Source: CAG-791 sp000431495 (GTDB taxonomy: Bacteria > Bacillota > Clostridia > Lachnospirales > Lachnospiraceae). Taken from it: a DNA stretch of 64,000 bases. Positions within the stretch are counted from its first letter, which is position 1, and each line of letters opens with the position of its first letter. The position numbers and the translations under genes were made by a program. The notes below the pieces were generated by a model that worked only from the letters and a program-made list of their open reading frames with translations, had not been told where the DNA came from and did no database searches. Below are positions 1-8,651 of the stretch, piece by piece. Location: assembly GCA_052117605.1 (NCBI GenBank), contig JBQKIT010000006.1. One strand, 5' to 3'.

Positions 1-1
1 T

Positions 2-730
2 TCGGCGATCGCCATCGGCTCTGCAAGGGTCCTGGGCTTTCGGGTGATGCAGAATTTTACTGCGCCGTATCTGTCGGCGTCTGTTGCGGAATTCTGGCGG
101 CACTGGCATATTTCGCTGTCCACCTGGTTCCGGGATTATCTTTATATTCCGCTTGGCGGAAACCGGAGGGGCACAGGGCGAAAATACCTCAACATTCTGA
201 TTGTTTTTGCGGTGTCTGGGCTCTGGCACGGAGCGGGCTTTACCTTCCTGTTCTGGGGTTTTCTCCACGGAATTTATCAGGTGGCCGGGTATTTGCAAAA
301 GCCCATCCGCGACGCCCTTGCACAGCGTCTTCACATTGACAGGACGCGCGGTTCGCACCGCGCGCTGCAGATTCTGGTGACCTTCCTTCTGGTGTCCTTT
401 GCGTGGATTTTCTTCCGGGCGGATTCCTTTTCCCAGGCTGTTCAGATCATCCGCTGCATGAAGGGGGCCGAGATCTGGAGCCTGACAGACGGAAGCCTCA
501 TCGCGCTTGGACTGGATACGATGAACTGGGTGCTTCTTGCGGCGGGACTTGTTTTCCTGTTCGTGCGCGATCTTTGCGTGCGCCGCGGAATTTCCCTCCG
601 GGTACAGCTGCAGAAGCAGGGAATCTGGCTTCGCTGGCTGCTGTACATCGGTGCGGTGCTCTTGATTCTTGTTTGCGGAATCTGGGGACCAGGCTATGAT
701 GCGTCCACTTTTATTTACAGTCAGTTCTGA
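2..730 (+). CDS. MBOAT-family membrane O-acyltransferase, 3' part
   Basis: The frame is open from the first bases of the window with no start, so this is the C-terminal ~242 codons of a gene beginning upstream. It carries the MBOAT signature WHISLSTW-RDY-YIPLGG and the active-site histidine in SGLWHGAG, inside a chain of hydrophobic segments. Proteins of this family (AlgI, DltB, PatA) move acyl, usually acetyl, groups across the membrane onto extracellular polysaccharide. The SGNH gene starting 16 nt downstream is the expected partner. A complete relative lies at 38771-40255 and shares the IG-AR-LG stretch. The polymer acylated cannot be told from sequence. Confidence 0.9.
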   Translation, partial: SAIAIGSARVLGFRVMQNFTAPYLSASVAEFWRHWHISLSTWFRDYLYIPLGGNRRGTGRKYLNILIVFAVSGLWHGAGFTFLFWGFLHGIYQVAGYLQKPIRDALAQRLHIDRTRGSHRALQILVTFLLVSFAWIFFRADSFSQAVQIIRCMKGAEIWSLTDGSLIALGLDTMNWVLLAAGLVFLFVRDLCVRRGISLRVQLQKQGIWLRWLLYIGAVLLILVCGIWGPGYDASTFIYSQF

Positions 731-746
731 CACAGGGCGAAGAGTG

Positions 747-2252
747 ATGCGAATTCGAAAAACAGGACAAAAAATTCAAAAGGTGCTTCTTACAGTGTTG
801 TTTCTGCTTCTTCTCGCAGGCTGTCTGTGTCTGGCAGACCGCCTGGTGGAGAGAAAGGACAGCAGGGAGAAGAACGGGGATTATTTTGCCGCGGCTCCGA
901 AGGCGGATGTGCTGCTTCTTGGGTCCTCGCACATGATCAACGGGATCAATCCGGCGGTTCTGTACGAGAATTTTGGGATTGCCTCCTACAATCTCGGCGG
1001 ACATGGGAATGTTCTGCCGGTGACCTACTGGGAATTTGTGAACGCGCTCGACTACGGGACGCCAAAATATGTGGTGATTGACACGTATCTTCTGGAGAAG
1101 GACTATCAGTATCTGGATGTGATGACGGACGCGGAATCGGACGCGGACAGGAGTGCCGCAATTGATCAGCTTCACGAGGTAATGGATGCTTTTCCTTACG
1201 GGAAAAACAAGAGGGCTGCTTTGGCGGATCTGATTTCGGATTCCTCCCTCCGAAGGGAGTTTGCCTTTGATTTTATCCGTTATCACAGCCGCTGGTCCTC
1301 CTTGGAACGGGAGGATTATGAGGGAGTCTTCGGAAAGCTCTGCGGAGAGTCGATTCTTGGCGCGCAGCTCCGCTATGAGGTGGATCCCGGTGTATCGCTC
1401 TATCCGCGGGTGGATCCATCGGAGAAATTCGAGGAAGCTACGGTCGGCAAAACTTATCTTCGAAGGATTCTGGATCTGTGCAGGGAGAAGGATATTTTTC
1501 CCATTCTGGTTCAGGTCCCCTTTGCGGAAAATGAGGATCTGCAGCGGATTGCAAACAGCGCGCAGGACATTGCGGACGAATACGGCATCCCGTTCCTGAA
1601 CATGAATTATGTGGAAAATATCATCAACCCGGAAACGGATCAGCAGAGCCAGACACATTTAAACGCACTTGGCGCGGCAAAAACCTCCGCCTGGCTCGGA
1701 GCGGTGCTTTCCTCCGAGGTCGGCGTGCCGGACCGGAGAGGTGAAGCGGGATATGAGCTCTGGGAGGCCGCTGTTCGGAAATACCACCAGCAGATTGTCG
1801 CGAACATCCTGAATCCGGAGGATCTGTACGCGGAGCTGATGACACTGAATTTCAATGATGTCAGCACAATTATCTTTATCAACAATGATTCGGTCGCCTT
1901 CTACGATGAGTCTTTGCGTAAGCTGATCAAGAATCTGTCCGGCACGGATGGAATTGACGTCATGGCCGGGACGAAGCTTGGCTACTGCCTGATCCATGAC
2001 CCTGTGACCGACACGAACGAGGAGACCAAGGGAACGGTGCCGCTGGAGAACATCAAAACAAGCTTTGGCACCGTGAATTTCACGACATTGGAGAATTATG
2101 ATCTTCTGAGCGTCGGAGAGAATACCGACGAAAATCAGCTGGACTACGTGAACAACGGAAAGATTGATGTGCAGATCCTGGTCTATGATCCCGCAAGCGG
2201 GGAGAAGATCGGGCACCTCTATTTCCACGACGGCGGGCTGGTACGAGGGTAA
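747..2252 (+). CDS. SGNH/DltD-like acyltransferase partner of MBOAT protein
   Basis: About 501 residues. After a basic N-terminus there is one hydrophobic segment (about residues 13-30), then an extracytoplasmic SGNH-like domain with the nucleophile block LLLGSSHM and a late block ending THLNALGAAKT, the usual site of the catalytic histidine. Such proteins take acyl groups from the MBOAT channel and place them on a surface polymer. I chose the ATG at 747, 16 nt after the MBOAT stop; the frame is open further upstream but overlaps that gene. The second pair at 37231-40255 has the same organisation with strongly diverged sequence. The substrate is unknown. Confidence 0.8.
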   Translation: MRIRKTGQKIQKVLLTVLFLLLLAGCLCLADRLVERKDSREKNGDYFAAAPKADVLLLGSSHMINGINPAVLYENFGIASYNLGGHGNVLPVTYWEFVNALDYGTPKYVVIDTYLLEKDYQYLDVMTDAESDADRSAAIDQLHEVMDAFPYGKNKRAALADLISDSSLRREFAFDFIRYHSRWSSLEREDYEGVFGKLCGESILGAQLRYEVDPGVSLYPRVDPSEKFEEATVGKTYLRRILDLCREKDIFPILVQVPFAENEDLQRIANSAQDIADEYGIPFLNMNYVENIINPETDQQSQTHLNALGAAKTSAWLGAVLSSEVGVPDRRGEAGYELWEAAVRKYHQQIVANILNPEDLYAELMTLNFNDVSTIIFINNDSVAFYDESLRKLIKNLSGTDGIDVMAGTKLGYCLIHDPVTDTNEETKGTVPLENIKTSFGTVNFTTLENYDLLSVGENTDENQLDYVNNGKIDVQILVYDPASGEKIGHLYFHDGGLVRG

Positions 2253-2256
2253 GGCA

Positions 2257-2382
2257 GGATGGCAGGATGAAATCTATGGTCGGAAATCATCCCTGCGAGA
2301 AGAAACCAGCAAATAGAGATGAAATTTCGGCCCAAAAGTAATCCTGAAATGAGTGTTTCACTGAATAAGGATGAAACCGGCA
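2257..2382. repeat. Degenerate copies of the 52-nt hairpin repeat
   Basis: The motif GATGAAA begins at 2266, 2318 and 2370, exactly 52 nt apart, and ATCATCCCTG precedes the second copy. This is the unit and period of the better-preserved array at 44254-44559. The stems are eroded here: CAGGGATGA has become AGAGATGA or AAGGATGA. The copies start directly after the stop of the SGNH gene. Confidence 0.65.
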
Positions 2383-2452
2383 TCCTGCGGCATGACAAGC
2401 CATCCCCCTGTAAACAAAAGCAAGATAATCAATTGTGGATATCGGTTGTGAA

Positions 2453-2491
2453 AGAGTGACAGGAAAGCAAGCAGCTTTTCTGTCACTTTTT
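2453..2491 (+). terminator. Hairpin with T-run, probable terminator
   Basis: AGTGACA (2455-2461) pairs with TGTCACT (2481-2487) and is followed by a T-run. It lies about 200 nt after the SGNH gene and could end that transcript past the repeat copies. The rest of 2383-2740 shows no convincing gene. Confidence 0.55.
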
Positions 2492-2747
2492 GCGGATTGA
2501 CCGGGCACGGGTCTCAAGCGTATCCTTTTCTTACCCCAATGTGGGAGCCGGGGGCTGAATGCCGGATGAGTCCATTGGGGAAACTGATTTCTGAATCGAA
2601 GTCTTTCTTCGAAAGACTGCCATTTCCTTGAAGATGTCACAGGAAGAAAGCTTCGTCTTATTCTGCGGTCGCAGAACTGTTCCAATTTGTCTGACAACAG
2701 CACACACTTCTATGGAAAAGAAGTACAGATTAATTTCTGTTTCTGAC

Positions 2748-2776
2748 TTGCCAAGGGCCCGGCGCTATGGTAATAT
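2748..2776 (+). promoter_or_regulatory. Promoter of tRNA-Thr
   Basis: A TTGCCA -35 box (2748-2753) and a TAATAT -10 box (2771-2776) are separated by 17 nt. They lie about 60 nt before the tRNA, a good sigma-A spacing for a stable RNA gene. Confidence 0.65.
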
Positions 2777-2837
2777 TCTTTTTGCGTCTGACAGAGAAAC
2801 GCATCTGATGTGACTCTGAACGGACGGAACAGAATAT

Positions 2838-2910
2838 GCTGGCATGGCTCAGTCGGTAGAGCGTCGCATTGGTAGTGCGGAGGTCCCGGGTCCGATTCCC
2901 GGTGCCAGCT
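2838..2910 (+). tRNA. tRNA-Thr (anticodon GGU)
   Basis: The acceptor arms GCTGGCA and TGCCAGC pair fully, with discriminator T. The D-arm, an anticodon stem TCGCA/TGCGG with seven-base loop TTGGTAG (anticodon GGT), and a T-arm with GGTCCGATTCC are all present. The terminal CCA is not encoded, so it must be added after transcription. Confidence 0.95.
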
Positions 2911-2917
2911 GATTTGG

Positions 2918-2950
2918 GAGATGAGATTGGAAACAGTCTCATCTCTTTTT
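2918..2950 (+). terminator. Terminator of tRNA-Thr
   Basis: A nine-base-pair perfect stem GAGATGAGA/TCTCATCTC is followed directly by TTTTT, starting eight bases after the tRNA. Confidence 0.9.
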
Positions 2951-3110
2951 GCGTGTTCTACAAACGATGCGTGATCGAGAGTTGAACGACCGTCCGGAAG
3001 CTTGCTTCCGGCGCGGTAGTTCACATCTGCCTTTCCCAATGAATAAGAAGAAATCAGCAGCGCATTATATCCCAATACATTCATTCAGAGAGAAAGGAAG
3101 CTTGAAGCAA

Positions 3111-4592
3111 ATGGAGTACAGAAGAAACCGAAGAAATGAGGAGCGCGGGAAGGACCGCCGGATGGCGGGGGACCAGAATGGGGAGATCGACTGGCTGGAT
3201 GAGGACAGCGGAACGATCAAGGCGAAGAGGAAGCTGGGGGAAAAGCGCAGCCTGCCAAAGCCGGGGCCGGTGATGATTGCGCTTCTTGCCATGCTTCTTC
3301 TTGCGGGAAGCACGCTGACACTGGTGGTTCTGCAGGTGAACGGAGCAGGAAGGCAGCAGGAGGAGCAGCAAAGGAAGGATGAGCAGATGGCCAGGCAGCT
3401 GGAGGAGATTCAGCTGTATCTGGCATCGCTGGATGAAACGGTGGCGGGCGGGCAGCTCTCAGATGAGGGAAGCTATGCACAGCTGACACAGGAGGTTGGA
3501 ACTCTGCAGCGGAATCTGACGGAGTATCGGGACAACAATACGATCACAGATGATGCGATCGGCGAGGATCTGGACAGTGTCATTGCACAGCTTGACAGCA
3601 TCCAGGAGAATCTCGAGGAAGAGCGGGAAGCAGCCAGAAAGAGAGATGCAGATGGAACAACCGGGAATCAGCAGACCGCGAAGCAGCTGCAGAGCAATGT
3701 GGATTCACAGCTTTCCTCTGTGCGCGAGGATATTCGTAAACTGATTCAGGAGGCTTCCGGTGAGAGCAAGGCGGAGTACAAGGAGCTCCTTACTGTTCTG
3801 AATGGAACCGATTCGGAGTTGGAAGCCCTGGAGAAGCAAATTGTGTCTGCACAGGAGAAGATGCAGAGTGCGCTCAGTAACGGCCTTGGCAATGTAAACG
3901 GGAATGTCACAGGGCTCAAGGGCTCCATCGGTGAGATGAAGGCATCGGTAGAGAATATGAAGGGGCAGCAGTCGGAGCTGAAGCTTTCCATGGAGACCCA
4001 GGTGAAGGCACAGGAAAGCGCGCTGGAAAGCCTGTCCGTAAATCTTTCAGATGGACAGAGCAAAGTAAAGACCCGGATGGAGGAGGCAGAGGAGAGCATA
4101 CTGAAGAAGCTCGGAGATACGGAAGAAAAGCTGAAGGATCGAATGGATGAACATGCAGAGGAGGAAAAGCAGGGCAGCAAGGAGAACAGTGAGAATACCA
4201 AAGAGATTCTGACAAAAACGAAGGAGCTTCAGAGCTGGCAGGAGACGGCGGGAAAGAACCTGGATTCCGTTGGTCAGAGTCTGGAGTTGATGGGAAAGAA
4301 GCTGGAATCGATGGAAAAGAGTCTGGGGAAGCTGACGGGAGATGCCGGAAAGGATCCGGAAGAGGAACCGAAGAAGCACCTTCATATTGATTGGGATGGA
4401 AATGAAGTTACTGCAGAGCAGGCTGCCAGGGAAGGCGGGTGCTTCCATACACCTGTCTATCAGCTGGACGAGAGCGGACAGCCGGCTGTCGGGGAGGACG
4501 GACAGAAGGTCGTGATTGGGTATCGGGCGAGCTGCCGTTATGCGGTTTCTTCCGGAACCGGCGGAACCACCGGGGACGCAGGCACAAACTGA
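3111..4592 (+). CDS. Membrane-anchored coiled-coil protein of unknown function
   Basis: I do not recognise a family. The 493-residue product has a charged cytoplasmic N-terminus of about 60 residues, one hydrophobic segment (PVMIALLAMLLLAG, about residues 62-85), then some 340 residues rich in Glu, Gln, Lys and Ser with heptad character, a long extracytoplasmic coiled coil. The last ~70 residues differ: HLHIDWDGNEVTAEQAA, two cysteines about 45 residues apart, and a Gly/Thr tail, possibly a small C-terminal domain. The ATG at 3111 follows AGAAAGGAAG at good spacing; the frame is open further upstream but has no better site. It sits alone after the tRNA terminator. A structural or envelope-spanning role is only a guess. 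Confidence 0.75.
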   Translation: MEYRRNRRNEERGKDRRMAGDQNGEIDWLDEDSGTIKAKRKLGEKRSLPKPGPVMIALLAMLLLAGSTLTLVVLQVNGAGRQQEEQQRKDEQMARQLEEIQLYLASLDETVAGGQLSDEGSYAQLTQEVGTLQRNLTEYRDNNTITDDAIGEDLDSVIAQLDSIQENLEEEREAARKRDADGTTGNQQTAKQLQSNVDSQLSSVREDIRKLIQEASGESKAEYKELLTVLNGTDSELEALEKQIVSAQEKMQSALSNGLGNVNGNVTGLKGSIGEMKASVENMKGQQSELKLSMETQVKAQESALESLSVNLSDGQSKVKTRMEEAEESILKKLGDTEEKLKDRMDEHAEEEKQGSKENSENTKEILTKTKELQSWQETAGKNLDSVGQSLELMGKKLESMEKSLGKLTGDAGKDPEEEPKKHLHIDWDGNEVTAEQAAREGGCFHTPVYQLDESGQPAVGEDGQKVVIGYRASCRYAVSSGTGGTTGDAGTN

Positions 4593-4711
4593 CGCGATGA
4601 GTCCAATTAGCGACCCGTGAAGCGTGAGCTCTGAAGATGCAGGCGCAAATCCGTCCTGATTCTGCAGAGCGAGAGCTCTCCTGATGAGGCGGGTCCTCGG
4701 GCTATGCTCTG

Positions 4712-4760
4712 TAAAAAGAAAATCCCCCGGCGGGCATCCTTCCTGAAAGCCAGCCGGGGA
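4712..4760 (-). terminator. Terminator of queT
   Basis: Read on the minus strand, CCCCGGCTGGC pairs with GCCCGCCGGGG and is followed by a T-rich run (4713-4722). It begins 14 nt after the queT stop. Confidence 0.85.
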
Positions 4761-4773
4761 GATCATAGATAGA

Positions 4774-5298
4774 TTATGCAGATTTCTCTTCCATGGATGT
4801 CGGGAACAGTCTTCCCTTGTGGGGAAGAAGAACGGAAATCAGAACTCCACCGAAGATGACGCAGCAGATGACTTCGCCGGCGCCGACGGTGAGAGCAAGG
4901 AACCAGAGTGCTCCGGGAACGGCATAGGCATAGCGCAGAACCAGCGGGATAATGATGCCGTTGGATACAACCGGGCAGAGTGTGCAGAGGAAGCGATGCT
5001 TCCGGAGTGCATAAGTTCCGACTGCGCCAAGAAGCGTTGCCAGTGTGCCGAATACAACATCGGGCAGAGCACTTCCGGTCAGAATGTTGGCGAGAAGACA
5101 GCCGATGGTGACACCGGGAACAGCAGCCGGAGTGAAAAAGGGAAGAACGGTCAGTACTTCGGAGAAGCGGACCTGAATCGCACCGCTTGCAAGATCAAAG
5201 CCTGCGGCGAGAGCGGTCAGTACGATGTAAAGTGCTGCGATCATGGCTGCCTGAACAAGGAACAGAATGCTGTGACGGGTGTTACGGGAATGATTCAT
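4774..5298 (-). CDS. queT: QueT-family transporter S component (queuosine precursor)
   Basis: A 174-residue hydrophobic protein with about five to six membrane segments and the family stretches GAIQVRFSEVLTVLPFFTPA and TIGCLLANILTG. QueT proteins are substrate-binding S components of ECF transporters that import queuine-type precursors and use a shared energising module, which is not in this window. The start at 5298 has AAAGGAG eight bases upstream; the longer frame to 5403 would run through the structured leader. The A-rich leader ending in the Shine-Dalgarno site suggests control by a preQ1-class riboswitch, which fits the assigned substrate. A strong terminator follows, so it is monocistronic. 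Confidence 0.88.
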   Translation of the reverse strand: MNHSRNTRHSILFLVQAAMIAALYIVLTALAAGFDLASGAIQVRFSEVLTVLPFFTPAAVPGVTIGCLLANILTGSALPDVVFGTLATLLGAVGTYALRKHRFLCTLCPVVSNGIIIPLVLRYAYAVPGALWFLALTVGAGEVICCVIFGGVLISVLLPHKGRLFPTSMEEKSA

Positions 5299-5302
5299 GA
5301 TG

Positions 5303-5397
5303 TGATCTCCTTTAGTTTTGTGCGAGTGGGAAGGATGAACCGGTTCCGGCCTGCAGCCCAAAGGCATGCAGTTGCTGGAAAAGGTATAACACTCGGT
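5303..5397 (-). promoter_or_regulatory. Candidate preQ1-class riboswitch upstream of queT
   Basis: On the minus strand CGAGTG (5395-5390) pairs with CACTCG (5328-5323) and encloses about 60 nt with GTTATACC and GGAACCGGTTC stretches. Directly 3' is GCACAAAACTAAAGGAG, an A-rich tail running into the Shine-Dalgarno sequence, as in preQ1 aptamers whose tail forms a pseudoknot hiding the ribosome site. The short preQ1-I stem-loop is not matched cleanly, so the class (I or III) is open. Confidence 0.5.
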
Positions 5398-5429
5398 GAT
5401 CAATTAATGCATGCGTAACCATAGCACCA

Positions 5430-5550
5430 CACGGCCAAAAGCGCAAGGAAAAAAGTGCAAAGTAAAAGATGCACGGCCAAAAGCACAAGGCAAAAAGTGC
5501 AAAGTAAAAGATGCATGGCCCAAAATGCAGGGCAAAAGGACAAGGCAAAC
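5430..5550. repeat. 42-nt tandem repeat, about 2.9 copies
   Basis: Units start at 5430, 5472 and 5514 with CACGGCCAAAAGC or a variant, and share AAGTGCAAAGTAAAAGATG. The first two copies differ at only a few bases; the third is diverged after about 30 nt. The array lies between the divergent queT and PBP genes. Short open frames on both strands here come from the repeat and are not believable genes. Confidence 0.85.
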
Positions 5551-5710
5551 CTGTAACAAAAATGTAACAGTTTTGCCTTCTTTTTTTGTTTGCAGTAGAA
5601 TAAATTGACTAGGCATATTCTGCGCTAAGGGAAGGTGCCGGTTGGAAGAAATGAATGAGAATGATTTTACCTGTATTTGAGAATCTGAAAGGAACGGACA
5701 AGAACTGCTT

Positions 5711-8590
5711 ATGGATTATGGAAGAAGAGGCCTTGTCAGGAAACAGAAGAGTCTGAACTCCAGAAGAAGGAAGCGCGCCAATAAGGTCGGACTGATCGCG
5801 GGCATGGTTCTGTTCCTTCTGGTGGTTGGCGTGTGTGCGATGGCGGCGTGTGTCGGATTCGGCGCATTTCGCGGAATCATTGATTCGGCGCCGGATATCA
5901 GCAACATTGATGTTACGCCGACCGGCTATTCAACCTTTGTTTATGACAGCCAGGGCAATCAGACGGCGAAGCTTGTGTCAACGGATTCCAACCGTATTCC
6001 GGTGACACTGGATATGGTGCCGAAGGATCTGCAGCATGCCTTTGTTGCAATTGAGGATGAACGTTTTTACCAGCATCCCGGTATTGATATGCAGGGTATC
6101 CTGCGTGCCATGGTGATCGGCGTGACAAGCGGGCATTTTTCCGAGGGTGCCAGTACCATTACGCAGCAGCTGATCAAGAACAATGTGTTCACCGGATGGA
6201 CGGATGAATCCTTCTCCGAGAGTGTGCGGCGTAAGATTCAGGAGTGGTATCTTGCTGTGGAGCTGGAAAAGACCATGAGTAAGGATGACATTCTCCTGAA
6301 TTATATGAACACCATCAACCTGGGACACAGCACGCTCGGCGTAGAAGCGGCATCGAGACGGTATTTTGGCAAGTCTGTCAGCAAGCTGAATCTGTCGGAA
6401 TGCGCGGTCATTGCGGGAATTACGCAGAATCCTTCGTATTATGATCCGATTATTTATCCGGAGCATAATAAGGAGCGCCGTGCGCAGGTTCTGAAGAATA
6501 TGAGGGACCAGGGATGGATTTCGCAGGACGAGTACGACAATGTCCTGCAGGACGATGTCTATTCGCGCATTCAGGTTGTGGACAACAATACCAATGACAA
6601 TGCGGTCAACTCGTATTTCGTGGATGCGCTGACCGATGAGATCCTTGCTGATCTGATGAAGAAGGGCTATTCGGAGACGCAGGCTTATACGTTGCTGTAC
6701 AGCGGCGGCCTGAATATTTATTCCACGCAGGATCCGGAAATTCAGAGCATCGTGGATGAGGTTGTCAATGATGAGGCCAATTATCCGAACGGAACGAGAT
6801 GGTACCTGCAGTATCAGCTGACTGTGCAGAGCTCGGATGGGACGGTTACCAACTACAGTACGGAGATGATGGAAAGTCACTTCCGCCAGTCCAATCCGTA
6901 TTTTACCCTGATCTTCAATACGAAGGAAGACGCGAAGGCCTGTGAGGAAGAGTATAAGAATGCGGTTGTCGGCCCTGGAGATACGGTGCTTGGCGAGCGT
7001 GATAATATTACGGCACAGCCGCAGGTTTCTCTGACGCTGGAGGATCAGCACACGGGAAATGTTCTTGCAATTTCCGGCGGCAGAGGTGAGAAGAAGGCAA
7101 ACCGGACACTGAACCGTGCGACGGATACGGTGCGTCAGCCCGGATCTACCTTTAAGGTGGTGTCGACCTATGCACCGGCCTTGGATGCGGGCGGACTGAC
7201 GCTGGCGACCACGCAGAACGATGCGCCGTATGCGTATGCGGACGGCACACCGGTCCGCAACTGGTACGGAGAAGCCTATCGGGGACTTTCTTCACTGCGC
7301 CTTGGTATCCAGAACTCGATGAACATCGTAGCCGTGAAGACTCTTGTGGACATCACGCCGCAGCTTGGCTATGAATATCTGCTGGACTTTGGCTTTACCA
7401 CTTTGGTAGACAACGAAGAGATCAATGGAAGGGTTTTCTCGGATATTCAGCCGACAGTGGCACTTGGCGGTATTACAAAGGGTGTCAAGAACATTGAGCT
7501 GAATGCCTCCTATGCAACGATTGCTAACGGCGGCGAATATCTGGAGCCGAAGATGTACACGAAGGTGACGGATCATGACGGAAATGTCATTCTGGATGCC
7601 AATGAGATCCGTCAGACGAGAAAAGTGCTGAAGGAGACGACGGCATGGCTTCTGACCTCCGCGATGGAGGACGTGGTAACCAAGGGTACCGGTACGAGAG
7701 TAAACTTTGGCACGACACCGATCGCAGGTAAAACAGGAACCACTTCGGATGAGAACGATGTGTGGTTTTCGGGATACACGAATTATTACTGCTGCACCAC
7801 CTGGGCAGGATACGATGAGAACACGGACCTTGTCGGCTCCGAGTCCGGTATTGCGAAGACAATCTGGCGCGGTGTAATGGAAAAGGTTCATGAGAATCTT
7901 CCTTCGTCTGATTTCCAGAAGCCCGCGGGCATTGTGCAGATGACCGTGTGCCGCCTCTCCGGAAAGCTTCCGGTGGCGGGATTGTGTGACGGCTCGCTGA
8001 CGACGGAGTATTTTGACCAGGATAATGTTCCGACTGAACAGTGCGACATTCACTATCAGGGAACCATCTGCGCGTACTCCGGACTTCCGGCAACGGACGA
8101 GTGCCCGTTCAAGACAACAGGTGTTGCGACCTTTGATGAATCCGGGCTTCATTGTATTCATACTGCGGAGTTTATGGCACAGCCGAATATCGCAGATATT
8201 CTTGCACAGGAACAGGCAGAGATGGATCAGGCGGCATCGGCTGCGGCGGCCAGTGATGCGCAGAGTGTGCTGAACTCGGCGAATGCTGCCCTGCAGGAAG
8301 CGAGCAATGTATTGCAGACGGCACAGGACAATCTTGTGGCGGCTCAGCAGAGCGGCGATGCAAATGCAATTGCAGCAGCACAGGAGACGGTGAATACGGC
8401 GGCCAATAATTACAATGTGGCGGTTCAGCAGCAGGCAGCGGCTCAGCAGGCTCTTGCGGCAGCGCAGGCCAGCGGACAGACGCAGACCGGAGCAGCAGGA
8501 ACAGCGACCGGAGCAGCTGGAGCAGCAGAAACAGCGCCCGGAGCGGCGACAGGGGCGGCCTCTGCGCCTGCAGCGGCTCCGGCAGGATAA
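5711..8590 (+). CDS. Class A penicillin-binding protein (transglycosylase/transpeptidase)
   Basis: This bifunctional peptidoglycan synthase polymerises lipid II and cross-links stem peptides outside the membrane. The 959-residue product has a basic cytoplasmic tail, one membrane anchor (about 26-50), and a GT51 domain with EDERFYQHPGID (115-126) and GASTITQQL (146-154). The transpeptidase domain has the S479-TFK, S536-MN and K674-TG motifs. After about residue 840 it ends in an Ala/Gln-rich, partly repetitive tail (AQ, GAA and TGAA runs) that is low-complexity and probably flexible in or near the wall. Start at 5711 as annotated; the Shine-Dalgarno candidate AAAGGAA is 16 nt away, so the start is not firm. 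It is the PBP1a type; I give no symbol because ponA, mrcA and pbp names overlap. Confidence 0.93.
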   Translation: MDYGRRGLVRKQKSLNSRRRKRANKVGLIAGMVLFLLVVGVCAMAACVGFGAFRGIIDSAPDISNIDVTPTGYSTFVYDSQGNQTAKLVSTDSNRIPVTLDMVPKDLQHAFVAIEDERFYQHPGIDMQGILRAMVIGVTSGHFSEGASTITQQLIKNNVFTGWTDESFSESVRRKIQEWYLAVELEKTMSKDDILLNYMNTINLGHSTLGVEAASRRYFGKSVSKLNLSECAVIAGITQNPSYYDPIIYPEHNKERRAQVLKNMRDQGWISQDEYDNVLQDDVYSRIQVVDNNTNDNAVNSYFVDALTDEILADLMKKGYSETQAYTLLYSGGLNIYSTQDPEIQSIVDEVVNDEANYPNGTRWYLQYQLTVQSSDGTVTNYSTEMMESHFRQSNPYFTLIFNTKEDAKACEEEYKNAVVGPGDTVLGERDNITAQPQVSLTLEDQHTGNVLAISGGRGEKKANRTLNRATDTVRQPGSTFKVVSTYAPALDAGGLTLATTQNDAPYAYADGTPVRNWYGEAYRGLSSLRLGIQNSMNIVAVKTLVDITPQLGYEYLLDFGFTTLVDNEEINGRVFSDIQPTVALGGITKGVKNIELNASYATIANGGEYLEPKMYTKVTDHDGNVILDANEIRQTRKVLKETTAWLLTSAMEDVVTKGTGTRVNFGTTPIAGKTGTTSDENDVWFSGYTNYYCCTTWAGYDENTDLVGSESGIAKTIWRGVMEKVHENLPSSDFQKPAGIVQMTVCRLSGKLPVAGLCDGSLTTEYFDQDNVPTEQCDIHYQGTICAYSGLPATDECPFKTTGVATFDESGLHCIHTAEFMAQPNIADILAQEQAEMDQAASAAAASDAQSVLNSANAALQEASNVLQTAQDNLVAAQQSGDANAIAAAQETVNTAANNYNVAVQQQAAAQQALAAAQASGQTQTGAAGTATGAAGAAETAPGAATGAASAPAAAPAG

Positions 8591-8651
8591 TAGGTACGAT
8601 CTGCGTACAGGAATCGGAGCGGATCGGAGCAGAGCAGAACGAAGGAGCAGC

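Noticed and set aside
2287..2703. A 138-codon minus-strand frame in the gap before tRNA-Thr
   Set aside because: It spans repeat relics and a terminator hairpin, has no ribosome site and no recognisable domain.
2994..3011. Palindrome CCGGAAGC-TT-GCTTCCGG as an operator
   Set aside because: It is a perfect inverted repeat but lies in a leader without promoter boxes beside it and no regulator can be linked.
5404..5616. Small repetitive proteins encoded in the 42-nt repeat
   Set aside because: Open frames on both strands arise from a repeat length divisible by three; no ribosome sites.
5610..5626. Shared string CATATTCTGCGC at about 5613 and 27057
   Set aside because: A 12-nt match at two unrelated promoters with nothing around it conserved; probably chance.
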